From assembly GCA_030374765.1 (NCBI GenBank), contig JARGXX010000077.1, forward strand, positions 785,895-849,894: a stretch of DNA of 64,000 bases, read 5' to 3'. A program made the translations under genes and the position numbers. This DNA comes from Agarophyton chilense. Its lineage: Eukaryota; Rhodophyta; Florideophyceae; Gracilariales; Gracilariaceae. Each line of letters begins with the position of its first letter. The stretch's first letter is position 1. The notes under the pieces are model-generated. The model was given only the letters and a program-made list of their open reading frames with translations. It made no database searches and was not told where the DNA came from. Of the stretch, positions 1 to 10,477 are shown one piece after another.

Positions 1-146
1 CGGTTAGCGATATCCAATACCACCGTGTCAGGGTCTACAGAAACCACACGGTAGGGTCCGTCCACAATTGGCGAAAGCTTGTGCCTACGTTCTTTTTCAG
101 GATTGTAGTATTCCTTTCAAAGGAAGACGAAGTCGTCGGGCTCCAC

Positions 147-905
147 CTAAGGTAGAGGTTTGCGAACCAGATTGTCAAAGTTCTTCTTGTAGGCGCGTTG
201 AGCTTTGTCCATTGCTTTCCGGGCTATCGGCACCATCTTCGTAAGCCACTCCTTCCCGGCTTCTCGGTACAATCCCGGTGACGGGTACGTCGACAGCGTC
301 GATTGAGCCTCGAAGGCGACGGGCGGCGGTGTCCTCGACAGTACCAGTTCGAATGGGGATAACGATGTAACCCGATGTACCTGGGTGTTGTAGGCATACG
401 TGATAGCGTCTGTGTACAAGTCCCAATTTTTGGGGTGATCCGCAACATACGATCTCGAAGCGTTGAGTATCGTGCGGTTAAACCCCTTCACCTGGCCATT
501 CCCCTGAGGGTGATACGTAGTAACAAATAAATTCCGTACATCAAGGATTCGACATACATCCTGAAAGAACTTTGATGCGAATTGCCCTCTGTTGTCGGAT
601 AACAACTGCACCGGCGGTCCATATACGAACAACCAATGGGTCACGAACGCTTGCGCGACGGTAGCGGCGGTGATCCGCTTCAGCGGCACAGTTCTCGTTA
701 GCTTAGATAATCTGTCAGAAATGACAAGCAGATACCGATGACCTCGGGGCGTCCTGATAAACTCCCCTACGATGTCTATGGCCACGAATTCGAGTGGAGC
801 CCGTGCCGGGAACAGCGTCAACTTCTTAGAGTGCTTCCGAAGTTTGACGTCATTCTTGGCGCAATTCGCGCAGGCCCGTCTGACGGCGTAACAATCGAAT
901 GCCAT
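147..905 (-). pseudogene. Gypsy-1 integrase (catalytically dead)
   Basis: This is the integrase catalytic core and C-terminal part, continuing in the frame of the upstream pol ORF after an in-frame TAA near 915. The H2C2 zinc-binding region is split by that stop: the His part (LHLTHY) lies upstream and the Cys part (RACANCAK) here. The first two catalytic Asp are visible (AIDIVG, LLSDNRG). The expected Glu of the GQVERFN-type motif is Lys (GQVKGFN), so strand transfer should be lost. The stop replaces a residue in the usual YYWP stretch. In a working element this protein would insert cDNA into nuclear chromatin. The 146 bases to the left are the start of the post-integrase region; I see no separate gene there. 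Confidence 0.8.
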
Positions 906-914
906 TGCCGGCCA

Positions 915-3842
915 TTAAGAGTCCCTTCTCAACGTGAGGTACAGTTTTCTTCCCCCGGGGTGGGCGCCAACTTTCACATAGTGCGTGAGGTGTAATACCC
1001 TCTGTTGTAGGGTGTGCGGCACCACTATCCTCGGGCGAGGTCCATCGGTCCTGATTAGGTAACCCTGATCGTCGTCCTCGAAAGGTAACTGAAATCCTTC
1101 GTTGAGGCGAGCCCGAATCCGTGTACAGAATGGGTCGAGCTGTTGCTCGCGTATCATCTCCGCTGGAGAGATAGGTATAAAAGAGCCGGTCGGCGAATCC
1201 AGACTCTCGTTGACGAGTATATCGTCACAAACATCATCCGTCAGCGGTTGAGCTCCTCCCTCGAGGTCCGATACCATAAAACATGGGATGTCATCGTCCT
1301 CGTAGGGTTCCGTTTCCGCTGTGGTTCCCAAGCGGGATAGTGCATCAGCCTGAGTGTTCAGCTTCCCTTTCTTGTACAGGATCTCAAAGTCGAATTCCGA
1401 CAGTCGGAGACGCCAGCGCATAAGGCGGCCCGAGGGTTCGGAGATCTCCAGGAGCCAAAGCAAGCATGCGTGGTCCGTATGGACTTTGAAACGAGTACCC
1501 ATCAGAGAGGGGCGAAGTGTAGCTAAGGCCCACACAACGGCTAAACATTCTTTCTCGGAGACCGAGTAGTTCCTTTCATGGACATTCAGGGAACGTGACC
1601 AGTACCCAATAGGGTGACGTTCACCATCCTCAGAGGATTGGAACAGTGCACAACCTACTTGGTTTGCACTAGCATCGGTGTCCACTTCGTAAGGGAGCCC
1701 AGGATTGGGTAGAGCCAAGATTGGCGGTGATGTTACGGCATTCACCAATGCCGTGAAGGCAGACGCTTCCGCGTCGCCAAAAGGTTCCAGTTCAACTGGT
1801 TGTCCCTTCGTCAGGAGCCTGTTGAGGGGGGTGGCAATATCCGCAAAGTTCGGGACGAATCGGCGATACACGTTACACAGACCTAAGAAGGATCGCAACT
1901 CCGTTTGAGTTTTCGGGTGTTTTGCTTCCTTCAAGGATTTCACTCGTACTTCATCGATTGAAAGCTGTCCGGGACGGATGATATGACCCAGATACTTAAC
2001 CGAATCGGTGAAAAACTCGCACTTCTTGAGTTTCAAGGTGATTCCCGCGTCGCGGAGTATCTTCATTACGTCCCTGACGTGTTCGAGGTGGTCATCCAGG
2101 TTGTTGGAGAAGACAATAATGTCGTCTAAATACACTAGACACGTCCTCCACTTGAAGGGAGCCAACAGAATGTCTATCGCCCGTTGAAACGTTGCGGGCG
2201 CATTTGTCAACCCAAAAGGCATCCTCCGGAATCGGAAAAGTCCTTGATGACACACGAAAGCCGTTTTGTCTCGATCTTCCTCCCTAATAGGGACTTGCCA
2301 GTAGCCCGAATTGGCGTCGAGGGTAGAGAAAACAGTAGCGCTCCCAAGGGAGTCGATGTATTCGTCCATCCGAGGGATCGGGTACACATCCTTAATGGTT
2401 ACCTCGTTCAGGCGTCTGTAATCGATGCAGAAACGCCACGATCCATCCGGTTTCGGAACTAACACCACTGGTGAGGCCCAAGCGGACTGTGCAGGTTCAA
2501 TTACGCCCGCTTTAAGCATCTTCTCCACCTGAGATTTCTCCTCTTCCCGAGCTTTCGGTCCAGCCCTGTAAGGGTGTTGGGCAATAGGCCGAGTGTTCGG
2601 TAACAAGTCGATGCGGTGTTCTGTAATCCCAATAGTTCCAAGGGAACCATCCGACATGGGGGTAAATTCACGAAGCATGTGCCTCAGCTTCTCCCTATGA
2701 GATGCGGGTACATGGTTGAGATCCCATTTCTCCAATCCCTGAACAGGATCCGTCTGGTCTGCTCCTGTGATAGGGGCCGTAACCTTCTGAGGTTTAAAGT
2801 GTTCAGCGTGTGGAGCTGCAGTCGTATGCTCACCGTCTTCCGCGATTTCGGCAGTGTCCTCCCCCTCCTTAGGGTCCGCCACACCAAGGACCTCTGCGAT
2901 AGAGATCTTTGTAGGTACGACCGCATGCGGGTGTGGAAGAACAGAACCCAGGATCTGGTGTTTGACCAAATGCTGCGTTGTCTTTCCAAAGTTGGCTACC
3001 AAAACCTTGAAAGGTGTATCCGGTTCCACGGAGACAACCCCATTCGCAAGGGCGAGTTGACGCCGCGTATACAGAGACGGGTTCGGTTGTACCACATGCA
3101 CACCAATTTGCTTGGTAACAACTGTGACCCAAACCGGGGTTTCTGGCGGGATAGCCACTGACTTCGCAACCTTTACCCGTGTAGACACCGGGTCCTTCTT
3201 CACAGATTTCTGCTCGACAGGGAGAGGAACGCGTGTTCGCGCTGCTCCCTGTAAGGGTTTACGAACAATTGGGATCGTAGACCCGTCTTCGAGTTCCACA
3301 GTTCTATTCTGAGGACGGATGGCTTCCACGAAGCGGTCGCAAAAGTCACAATCCAGTATGACTGGTGCTGGAAGTGACTTGCATACAATAAACTCTAGCT
3401 GAACGAGATAGGAGCCTAAACTCACCATGAGGGAAATTGTACCCAGTGTCCGTAGCGGGTTGTTGTTCGCATCGGCGATATCCAAACGTGGACCGGTACG
3501 AACTTGGACCCGGAGCAGCGGGGGTAACAATTCAACATGAATTAAGTTAGGAGCGGCTCCTGTATCCAGGACAGATATTTGACGAACCATAAACTGGTTG
3601 GACAGGCCGAAGTCGGCGAATACTTTATAATTCCGCTTGGCCATTACCATAACTCGATCCGGAATACGGAGATTACGGGACCGTACCCACGGGCGACGGA
3701 GGACACTAAAGTATCCCGAGTTAACGTCGGTGTCAGCCGTTCTCCTTGAAAGGATAGTCACAGCTAGGGAGCGAAGCTGGAGCGCCTCGGGCGTCTTCAA
3801 CTCCCGCTTAGAAGACGCCCCTCCCGCAGGGGAGACTCCCAA
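915..3842 (-). CDS. pol: Gypsy-1 pol: protease, reverse transcriptase, RNase H
   Basis: Retroelement polyprotein of 975 residues. The aspartic protease motif DTGA is at about residues 93-96. The RT core follows (residues ~440-620) with the YLDD catalytic box at 571-574 and FSTLDANSGYW before it. RNase H begins with EVDTDAS at about 719. The C-terminus contains the first half of the integrase zinc finger. The start lies 3 bases after the gag stop and in a different frame, so pol would need frameshifting or reinitiation. This region is otherwise open. It stops at a TAA just before the integrase core, which remains in the same frame, so the stop looks like a single mutation of a longer ORF. Confidence 0.85.
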   Translation of the reverse strand: MGVSPAGGASSKRELKTPEALQLRSLAVTILSRRTADTDVNSGYFSVLRRPWVRSRNLRIPDRVMVMAKRNYKVFADFGLSNQFMVRQISVLDTGAAPNLIHVELLPPLLRVQVRTGPRLDIADANNNPLRTLGTISLMVSLGSYLVQLEFIVCKSLPAPVILDCDFCDRFVEAIRPQNRTVELEDGSTIPIVRKPLQGAARTRVPLPVEQKSVKKDPVSTRVKVAKSVAIPPETPVWVTVVTKQIGVHVVQPNPSLYTRRQLALANGVVSVEPDTPFKVLVANFGKTTQHLVKHQILGSVLPHPHAVVPTKISIAEVLGVADPKEGEDTAEIAEDGEHTTAAPHAEHFKPQKVTAPITGADQTDPVQGLEKWDLNHVPASHREKLRHMLREFTPMSDGSLGTIGITEHRIDLLPNTRPIAQHPYRAGPKAREEEKSQVEKMLKAGVIEPAQSAWASPVVLVPKPDGSWRFCIDYRRLNEVTIKDVYPIPRMDEYIDSLGSATVFSTLDANSGYWQVPIREEDRDKTAFVCHQGLFRFRRMPFGLTNAPATFQRAIDILLAPFKWRTCLVYLDDIIVFSNNLDDHLEHVRDVMKILRDAGITLKLKKCEFFTDSVKYLGHIIRPGQLSIDEVRVKSLKEAKHPKTQTELRSFLGLCNVYRRFVPNFADIATPLNRLLTKGQPVELEPFGDAEASAFTALVNAVTSPPILALPNPGLPYEVDTDASANQVGCALFQSSEDGERHPIGYWSRSLNVHERNYSVSEKECLAVVWALATLRPSLMGTRFKVHTDHACLLWLLEISEPSGRLMRWRLRLSEFDFEILYKKGKLNTQADALSRLGTTAETEPYEDDDIPCFMVSDLEGGAQPLTDDVCDDILVNESLDSPTGSFIPISPAEMIREQQLDPFCTRIRARLNEGFQLPFEDDDQGYLIRTDGPRPRIVVPHTLQQRVLHLTHYVKVGAHPGGRKLYLTLRRDS

Positions 3843-3844
3843 GT

Positions 3845-5875
3845 TTAGTTTTTCGAAGCGGACCCCACCGAATTCGGTGCAGCTGCCTCGAAGGGGACCG
3901 GTTGTTCCCCGTTCGCGGGTACGAGTTCTGTATTCCTGTCAGCAATGTGAGTTCGGAGTATCCTTTGCTCCTCATAGGACCTACTCGGAACTCGAGCTTT
4001 CTCCTCAGGGGTCAGAGCCTCGTACTGAGCGATAATTCGTGAACCCTCCCGCAGGGGAAATGTGCAGTCTGGTGCTTTGTGACCACTGAGGTAACACAAA
4101 TAGCAAATCAGCTCTGCCGGGTTCGGTTGTGGACGTGAATCCACGCGACGTGGTGCTGTATCCCTCCATCCGGGGCGAGAGAACCGATCAGCGGTATTCG
4201 CAAAAGGTAGCGATGCGGCTGGCACCCTCCGTCCTTGGGTATAGAGCGCATGGTCTTCATCCGTAGTCGGAGCAGATGTCGACGGCAACTCAGACGTACC
4301 CATAGATTCGGGGTTACTTCCCATGAAGTGAATGTTATCATTGACCCCCACAGGAGCAGGGCCTCCTGCGAGTGACAAAGACGAGTTACTTCCATCGGCG
4401 AGGAGTGCACGTGTCGGCCGACTCTTTCGGTTCTGCCGGGCACGGAGAGTATCCCCCTCAGCCTGGGCATACTGAACCAGTTCCAAGTAGGTCAGCTTGC
4501 GCTTCTCTTCCAGATGTCGGGCAACCAATGCCCTTATCGAGGGGTCCAAACCATCCACAAACATGGTGCATCTCTCGTAGGCGGGGAATACATTCCCGCA
4601 TCGGTGAAACGCTTTATTCAAGCGAGTTGAATACACCGTTTCGGTTTCCATCAGCTTCTGCCGCGTATCCCTTAATGCAAGGATTGCTTCCTGAATCGCA
4701 TTTCCAGTAGCGTATGACCTCAAGAGGTACTGCACCGCTTCGGGCCAGCACGTGACTCCCCCTTCCGAGGCTCGGGATGATCCACGGACGGAGTTGAACT
4801 GGTCTTCAGCCATCCCCTTTAAGAAATAGGGTAATGCAAGATACGCTTGCGCTTCACTCATACCGAGGATGTCAGCCTCCTGGACGAACCTCGCAAGGAA
4901 ATCGAGCACCAGAATTGGGTCTGTTCCTGTGAACTCCCTCTTCTGTAGAGTGATGCTCAGCCTTTTGATGTAGTCCTTGACCTTACCCGTTCCGCGGGAT
5001 GTTCGATCTCCCGAAGGGTTATCCAACCGGTAATAGCGGTACGATAGCAGCTTCCGATAGAGAGGATTCGTCGGCTTCAGTTCCCTTAGTCCAAGGTGTT
5101 TCCTACCCTTCTTCCGGGTACGGATTGCCCCTTGAGAGGTGTAAGTAGCCTTCGACCGAGTCGCCCGGGATGACCGGCGTCCATCTTCACTATCCGAAGA
5201 TTCGGAGGACGAACTCGATGACGAGCGATTGGGATCGGAATCCGATAAATCCTCTTGGAGGTGAACCCTCTTCTTGGACTTGCGGCGGTCCCGTTTAGCG
5301 GAGCGGTGTTCTTCGTCTTCCGAAACGTTGGGTTTATCCTTCGAGGCTTCTGTGTCTCGGTCCATACGGATAATGGCCTCGAGGGTGTCCAGCCGAGCTC
5401 GGAATCGTTCCGCTTGCACGCGGTGTTCCTCCACGAGGCTCCGGTACTCCTGGATAAAGACCCCAGGGGTACCAAAGCTTTCCAAAAGGGAGTTCACATC
5501 CCTCCTCAGGGTACAAAGGTCATCGGCGACTCCCCGCACCTGGGCGTCCTCCACCTTGAGGCGGAGGGTAGTAACCTCCTGAAGGAGCTCGACGTGAGCC
5601 GCGTTGGCGATATCGATTCGAGTCTCCAGGCACTGTAATTCAGGGTCAGCCCGACTTCGGGGTGCTGCTGAGGGGGTCTCCACCACTGGAGCTGGGCCCA
5701 CAGCCACGACTTCTCGAGGACCTGAAACCACTGAGGGTGCTCTCCGAGTGTCCGGATCGATACCGGAATCGTTCCGACCTTCGGGAATTGAGCTCCTCGA
5801 CCTAGGCGGGGCCGGGGGCACTGAATCCGCTTGACGGTTCGATCCAGTCCTGGAACCACGGGTAGGCGGCGACAT
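3845..5875 (-). CDS. gag: Gypsy-1 gag
   Basis: 676-residue Gag. It has a disordered S/P/R-rich N-terminus, a basic/acidic serine-rich linker, a capsid-like helical middle, and near the C-terminus one zinc knuckle of the form C-x2-C-x4-H-x4-C (CYLCYLSGHKAPDC). This is the structural protein that packages element RNA in cytoplasmic particles. The frame is fully open. The ATG at 5875 is ~210 bases inside the primer-binding site, a normal leader length. Its layout matches the Gypsy-4 gag in this window, including the position of the knuckle, though the sequences are well diverged. Confidence 0.85.
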   Translation of the reverse strand: MSPPTRGSRTGSNRQADSVPPAPPRSRSSIPEGRNDSGIDPDTRRAPSVVSGPREVVAVGPAPVVETPSAAPRSRADPELQCLETRIDIANAAHVELLQEVTTLRLKVEDAQVRGVADDLCTLRRDVNSLLESFGTPGVFIQEYRSLVEEHRVQAERFRARLDTLEAIIRMDRDTEASKDKPNVSEDEEHRSAKRDRRKSKKRVHLQEDLSDSDPNRSSSSSSSESSDSEDGRRSSRATRSKATYTSQGAIRTRKKGRKHLGLRELKPTNPLYRKLLSYRYYRLDNPSGDRTSRGTGKVKDYIKRLSITLQKREFTGTDPILVLDFLARFVQEADILGMSEAQAYLALPYFLKGMAEDQFNSVRGSSRASEGGVTCWPEAVQYLLRSYATGNAIQEAILALRDTRQKLMETETVYSTRLNKAFHRCGNVFPAYERCTMFVDGLDPSIRALVARHLEEKRKLTYLELVQYAQAEGDTLRARQNRKSRPTRALLADGSNSSLSLAGGPAPVGVNDNIHFMGSNPESMGTSELPSTSAPTTDEDHALYTQGRRVPAASLPFANTADRFSRPGWRDTAPRRVDSRPQPNPAELICYLCYLSGHKAPDCTFPLREGSRIIAQYEALTPEEKARVPSRSYEEQRILRTHIADRNTELVPANGEQPVPFEAAAPNSVGSASKN

Positions 5876-6082
5876 GCTGCAGACACGACACCGACGATTC
5901 GGGGTAACGATGAAATTCGATCACGAGATTCCCGGAGAACGGATGACGTAACACAAAACAAAAATAAAAACCAGTTCCACCCTTTCCAAAGGGGACCACT
6001 ACAACCAATCACCACGACGGTGCTTCCTCTTCCAAGAGATATTCCAACACGTGGATGACCAACCCAAAAGTCCGAGAACGGA

Positions 6083-6100
6083 TTCTAAGTCGGGAGACCA
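6083..6100 (-). other. Gypsy-1 primer-binding site
   Basis: On the minus strand an 18-nt site starts TGGTCTCCCGAC, two bases inside the LTR end. It begins with TGG, as needed to pair with a tRNA CCA end. The same site with one base changed sits next to the Gypsy-4 LTR (62805-62822), which supports it as a functional PBS. I cannot name the tRNA. Confidence 0.65.
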
Positions 6101-6102
6101 CT

Positions 6103-7017
6103 TGTGGAGCAAAACCCGGCGACGGGAAGTGCTCTCAAGGTGTTCGAAGCCTTGCTCCCTGGGGGAGGCAGACTCAGAGACAGAGCCCTCCGTTCCACCC
6201 GTAGTGTGGGGTGTAACTCCCCCGGGAGATTCCGGCAGTACCGACGGAGGTGAGGGGTAGAAACCGTTGGATCGGGAATGGGTATGGGTATCCCAAAGAA
6301 TGGGGGAAATCCGGCGAAGAGGAAAAACGGGGCGAGGGTCGGGCACTAACAGGCACCGGACCCGAGAACCAGAAAAGGGGCGAAACAACAAAAGAAACCC
6401 AATACAGGGGCGAAAACATGTCCTCGAAAGGAAACACAAAAAGCACGCAACAAGTAAGCCGAACCCCCACGGGGTATCGTGCACGCAGGTCGTCTGAGCG
6501 GTCCCAAGGGGGTGGTTGCACGGAACCCAAACGTGGGCACTCTCCAAGTGGAGTCGTGTCCCTACGCAGGCGTTGCTAACCAGAGCCCGTTCCGGGTTGT
6601 AAGGCCGAAACGATGGCGACGAAGAACCTCTAAAGGTATCGAAAACCAACCTTGGTTACCATTTACTTTGAGCTTCGGACTGCCAGATCTCATCTCCCTA
6701 AGTAGGGCCCACTAACTAAACTCTACAGTAGTGCACACCTGCTCAGGGCCATACACGTGGAGATCCCACTGTCAGGGCCCAAAAGTCCAACGTTCTAACA
6801 AATATCCAAAAATCGGTGCCAAAATTAAGCCACGTGTATCACGGGGCCAATCCAACCATGGGCCATCCGAATTGTCAATTCATAGGCGAACTCTAACCAG
6901 AAAACAGTGCCACCTCAGCACACCTTAGAGGGGATCATAGTCATAACCCTCGGAGGGTTCAATCCTCATTCTATGAGTTGCATCTTCAAGTATCCCCTAA
7001 CTGGGCGTTGCTCTACA
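6103..7017 (-). repeat. Gypsy-1 5' LTR
   Basis: About 915 bp bounded by TGTGGAGCAA and the near-inverse TTGCTCTACA, the TG...CA ends expected of an LTR. It lies directly upstream of the PBS and ends where Gypsy-2 coding sequence begins. The second copy is outside the window, so the length rests on the terminal inverted repeat and the Gypsy-2 breakpoint. ORFs inside it look like shadows. Confidence 0.65.
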
Positions 7018-7021
7018 TCGA

Positions 7022-8876
7022 CTAGTAGAAACTCTCGCGTATTGTGCTTTCGGTCCCGTCCTGGCCCCGGTGGCCCATCGTGCCACCATGTGACACTATC
7101 AGCACTCGGAGCTGTAGCTCCGCATCATCCTCAGGCACCCAGATGCGACTCCCTTTCTTCCAGAGCCGATTATCCGGATCGAGTGCCAGTCCAGCTTTCG
7201 GTGAGCTTGATCTTTCCTGCGCGTCACGAAGCGAGGATATAATTGGCCATTCTATATCATCAGCAGCTGGCGCCATTTGTGCTGTAGTCTCTAATAGAGA
7301 GCAGATAGTGCGCATAGGGTGATGCTGCTCAACGCGGTAACCCTTGCACCATCTTGTGAGCATATCTGCGCAGACGTTCTTGTCGCCATCGATGTGCTCA
7401 AGTATGTAGTCAAACCAAGATAGAAATACTGCCCAGCGTTGCACCTTACTCACAATATGGCGGCCGAGTGCCGGCTCGAAAGCGAGCGGGGCAAAGACGA
7501 AGAGGATATTGCGGTGGTCTGTGTGGACGTGCGCTGGTTGCTCGTTGAAGAAGAGGTAGTCCATTTTGTCGAACACTTGCATAATAGCAAACCCTTCCTT
7601 CTCGAACATACTCCAATTCCGCTCGGCCTTCTTGAACTCGGCGCCGAGGAAAGCGAGGGGCTCATGGCGTTGCTCCTCGATTGGTAGAGCGAGCTGGTCT
7701 AGCTTGGTCTGTGTCACCACGCCGGACCAGAAATATTCCGACGCATCAGTGTAGACGCATAGAATGTACCCTTCTTTCGGGTATGCCAGCTCAACCGCGT
7801 TGCGAAGATTGTCTTTCAAGGCTCGAAAGGCCTGTTCGTGCTCAGCGCCCCAAGCCAAACTGCGCAACGGCACATCCTTGATAGACCTCTTAGTCCTTCG
7901 GCCCTTTAGCTTATAAGCCCTCTCGAGCACGGCCGTTAGCGGAGCGACAGTGCGCGAAAAGTCTGGTATTGCGTTCTGCATCCAATGGCAACAGTGCACA
8001 AATGAGCACAACTCCCCGGCCGTTATGGGAGAGTGCATGTTTCGGAGCCCCTCCACCTTGGCGGGGTCCATCTTGTACCCTTCACCGCTGACTATTCTGC
8101 CACACCACTTGATGGAGCGTTCGAGGACTTTGCACTTCTTAGCGGAGAGGTATAGCCCAACCTCCTCGCATATGCCAAAGAAAGTTTCTAATCCATCAAG
8201 TAGCTCTCCCTCCTCCTTGGCATGGAGGAAAAAATCGTCCAACCAAGCCTTAAGCTTACTCCGTAGCTCAGAAAATAAAGGCTCGATCGTGCTCTGGAAG
8301 TGAGCCGTAGCGTTAGTTAGCCCAGGCAGAGTCCTCGTAGAGGTGTAGGTACCCTGCGGGGTTACCACCCCACACTTCTAAAAGCTGTCGGGGTGGAGCG
8401 GGAGTTGCCATTAGCCGCTAACGAAGTCCAACACCGCGAAGCACTTACTTCCAGCAAAGTCATATAGTTCTGACTCGACGTGCAGCATGGGCCAAGCTTG
8501 CTTGACCGTGGCAGCATTGACCGGCCGGAGGTCGATGGCCATGCGGAACTGCGCCCGCGATCCCAGCTTCGGTATTAGGAGCGGTGCGGCTTGCCATTCG
8601 GCATCGGGGTTTGGAACAAAAAAAGTCCATCTTGACCAACTGGTCCACGTACCGTTTAAGGTACGCCCTCTGCGCAGCGGGATACCGCCGCGCCTTCACC
8701 TTGACGGGCTTTTTCCCTGGCAGGGTTGCAACCCTTAAAAGTCTGACCTTGGCTGGGGGGGATTTGCCCAGCCTAAGTCGAAAACCTGCCGATACCTTTT
8801 GTGTAGGTCGGATAGCATCTGCGCCCCAGCCTCGCTCAAGACAGCTTCTTGGGCGGCGACCACGCCGGCATGCCAA
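7022..8876 (-). pseudogene. Gypsy-2 reverse transcriptase/RNase H
   Basis: From the C-terminal end of the protease region the RT reads through several frames. The N-terminal RT (residues like RMAIDLRPVN) is present but shifted around 8,640, and stops occur near 8,410 and 8,380. The open 448-residue part at 7022-8368 holds the catalytic box as WLDDFF, the connection domain, RNase H (CVYTDASEYFW, HTDHRN) and the beginning of the integrase zinc finger (SHGGTMGHRG). The final TAG probably replaced a Trp codon of the usual aromatic-Trp pair. Immediately beyond is the Gypsy-1 LTR. Confidence 0.75.
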
Positions 8877-9832
8877 GCCTCTGTAAGCTCGTCAGGGTCA
8901 TCCTCGCCGAGGTCGACATAAACGTCAGTCTCCTCCAGGCAATCCTTATCAGCTCCCCCTTCGGAGTGAAAAATTCCATCATCCCAGAGTGCCGCGATCA
9001 GACTCGGCGGGTCCTCGTCGTTAACGCGCACGGCATTGCGCATGGCAAGCTCGTTCTGCTTGCGCGCGTGTTTCTCCAGCAGCGACGGCATGTCCGCCAC
9101 TCCATCTAGACGCTCTGCGGCTGCCTGCAGCAAGATCTTATTGTCCAACCCCAGCGCAGCGAGGTCCTCTCTTCCAATCAGCACGCACGCAATCGGCTGG
9201 TCGACCACGTGCCACCACATCTTGCGGAGCAAAATCTTCGAGCCATGACGAATGCGTAGAGTCACATCCAGCTGCACCTTCTCCGACGAAGTCAACTTTG
9301 CTTCACCCTCGAGGACGGTGTCGAAAGACTTGGTGTTATTCAAAGACACCTTATTTAAAATAAACCCATTTTGGTTCAGCTCCTCGGCGATCTTTTTGGG
9401 AAGGACATTGATGTCCGACCCTTGATCCGCCATCACCACGATCTCAATCGCTCCAGCCCCAAGCGTCGCGCTGAACAACGTCTCATGACTGTCGATGGCC
9501 GCAGCACCAACGCGGCTAACAGCTCCATCACTCCTTCCACCCTTGGTGTCAAACTTGACTTTTTTCGGGCGGTTTGCGCGATACTTCTCAATCAGCTCTT
9601 TCTTACGCACATCCGAGGTGTTCTTACAATTACGTAGAAAGTGGTGCTCGTGGCACCTCGGGTTCAGACAAGTCGGCATCTGAAACTTGCGCGTATTGGT
9701 GCCGGGCTTGTTACGGTTCATATTATCAATAACCGACGAGCCAGATGCACGACCATTCTTCTGGTTCTTTCTATGCCAGGAGGGCTTGTCATCGACCTTG
9801 CCCGGACGATGGCGCACGTCCATGCGCTCCAC
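8735..9832 (-). pseudogene. Gypsy-2 nucleocapsid and protease region
   Basis: An open stretch of 365 residues. It begins with a basic linker and a zinc-knuckle-like motif (CLNPRCHEHHFLRNC, spacing not canonical), then a protease-like segment with ADQGSD in place of the usual DSG/DTG, followed by an acidic linker to the RT. It continues the frame of the upstream gag fragment through two stop codons. The non-standard protease triad is seen in related divergent gypsy lineages, but a mutation is equally possible. Confidence 0.65.
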
Positions 9833-9988
9833 CTTCTCGACAATGGTCGCTTCCTACACCATGATCTCGACGTTCTTGAAGAAATCCGTCTTGTTAATTT
9901 GCTCCTTGCTTCTCATCTCAATAAGGTCTTCCATGTGCGTCTTCAGCAGCGCCGGCTTGGTCCTGGTCCTCTGGTGAGAGATGGCCAC

Positions 9989-10477
9989 CTAGGGACACTT
10001 GTACAACACATTCTTATACCCCTCAGCCTCCAGCGCCTCCTCATAATCGAGGACCAACTGCCAGATTCGGCCACGAGCATCACGGATCGTCATGTCCATC
10101 TTGATGTTCTTAACGATGCGCTCCCAGTCCTCCTTGCGGAGATCATTGAACGCAACCTCTGTGCGGGCCTCAAGAAAGGCCCGCAGCTTCTCCTCAGTAA
10201 CCCCAGTCAGCGACGTAGCCTCCAGAAACTTACCGCGCCAAAGCATCCTCTGAACGAGCGGCTCAATCGAGCTCTTCAGAGAGATCGGCTTCAGCGACTC
10301 GTCGCCAAGCGACTTCTTCTCTTCAACCTGCGCCTCATAAAGCTCACGGTTCTTGAGGAACTTAGCAGTAGACGGAATGTCTATGCTCTTCAGTCGGGGA
10401 GCCTCCAGACCGACCACAGTGGTCTGTCTGACGATCTCAGAGTCAGCCCCGGTATCTTTACATGTTCGATCAGACAT
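9989..10477 (-). pseudogene. Gypsy-2 gag N-terminal fragment
   Basis: 162 open residues from ATG at 10477 to an in-frame TAG. It is helical and charged, with no motif I can name; the assignment rests on position and on sharing one frame with the nucleocapsid/protease stretch downstream. A second stop lies near 9,860. This is probably the start of a single Gag(-Pol) polyprotein of more than 500 residues. Confidence 0.6.

Larger units (their letters stand above)
1..7017 (-). mobile_element. Gypsy-1, Ty3/gypsy LTR retrotransposon (5' part)
   Basis: Minus-strand order LTR (6103-7017), primer-binding site, gag, protease-RT-RNase H, integrase is the standard Ty3/gypsy order. The element runs off the left edge, so its 3' end and second LTR are not visible. 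Its LTR boundary at 7017 abuts the interrupted integrase end of Gypsy-2, so Gypsy-1 is a younger insertion nested in an older element. The pol frame has an in-frame stop and the integrase lacks its catalytic glutamate, so this copy is not autonomous. Confidence 0.85.
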
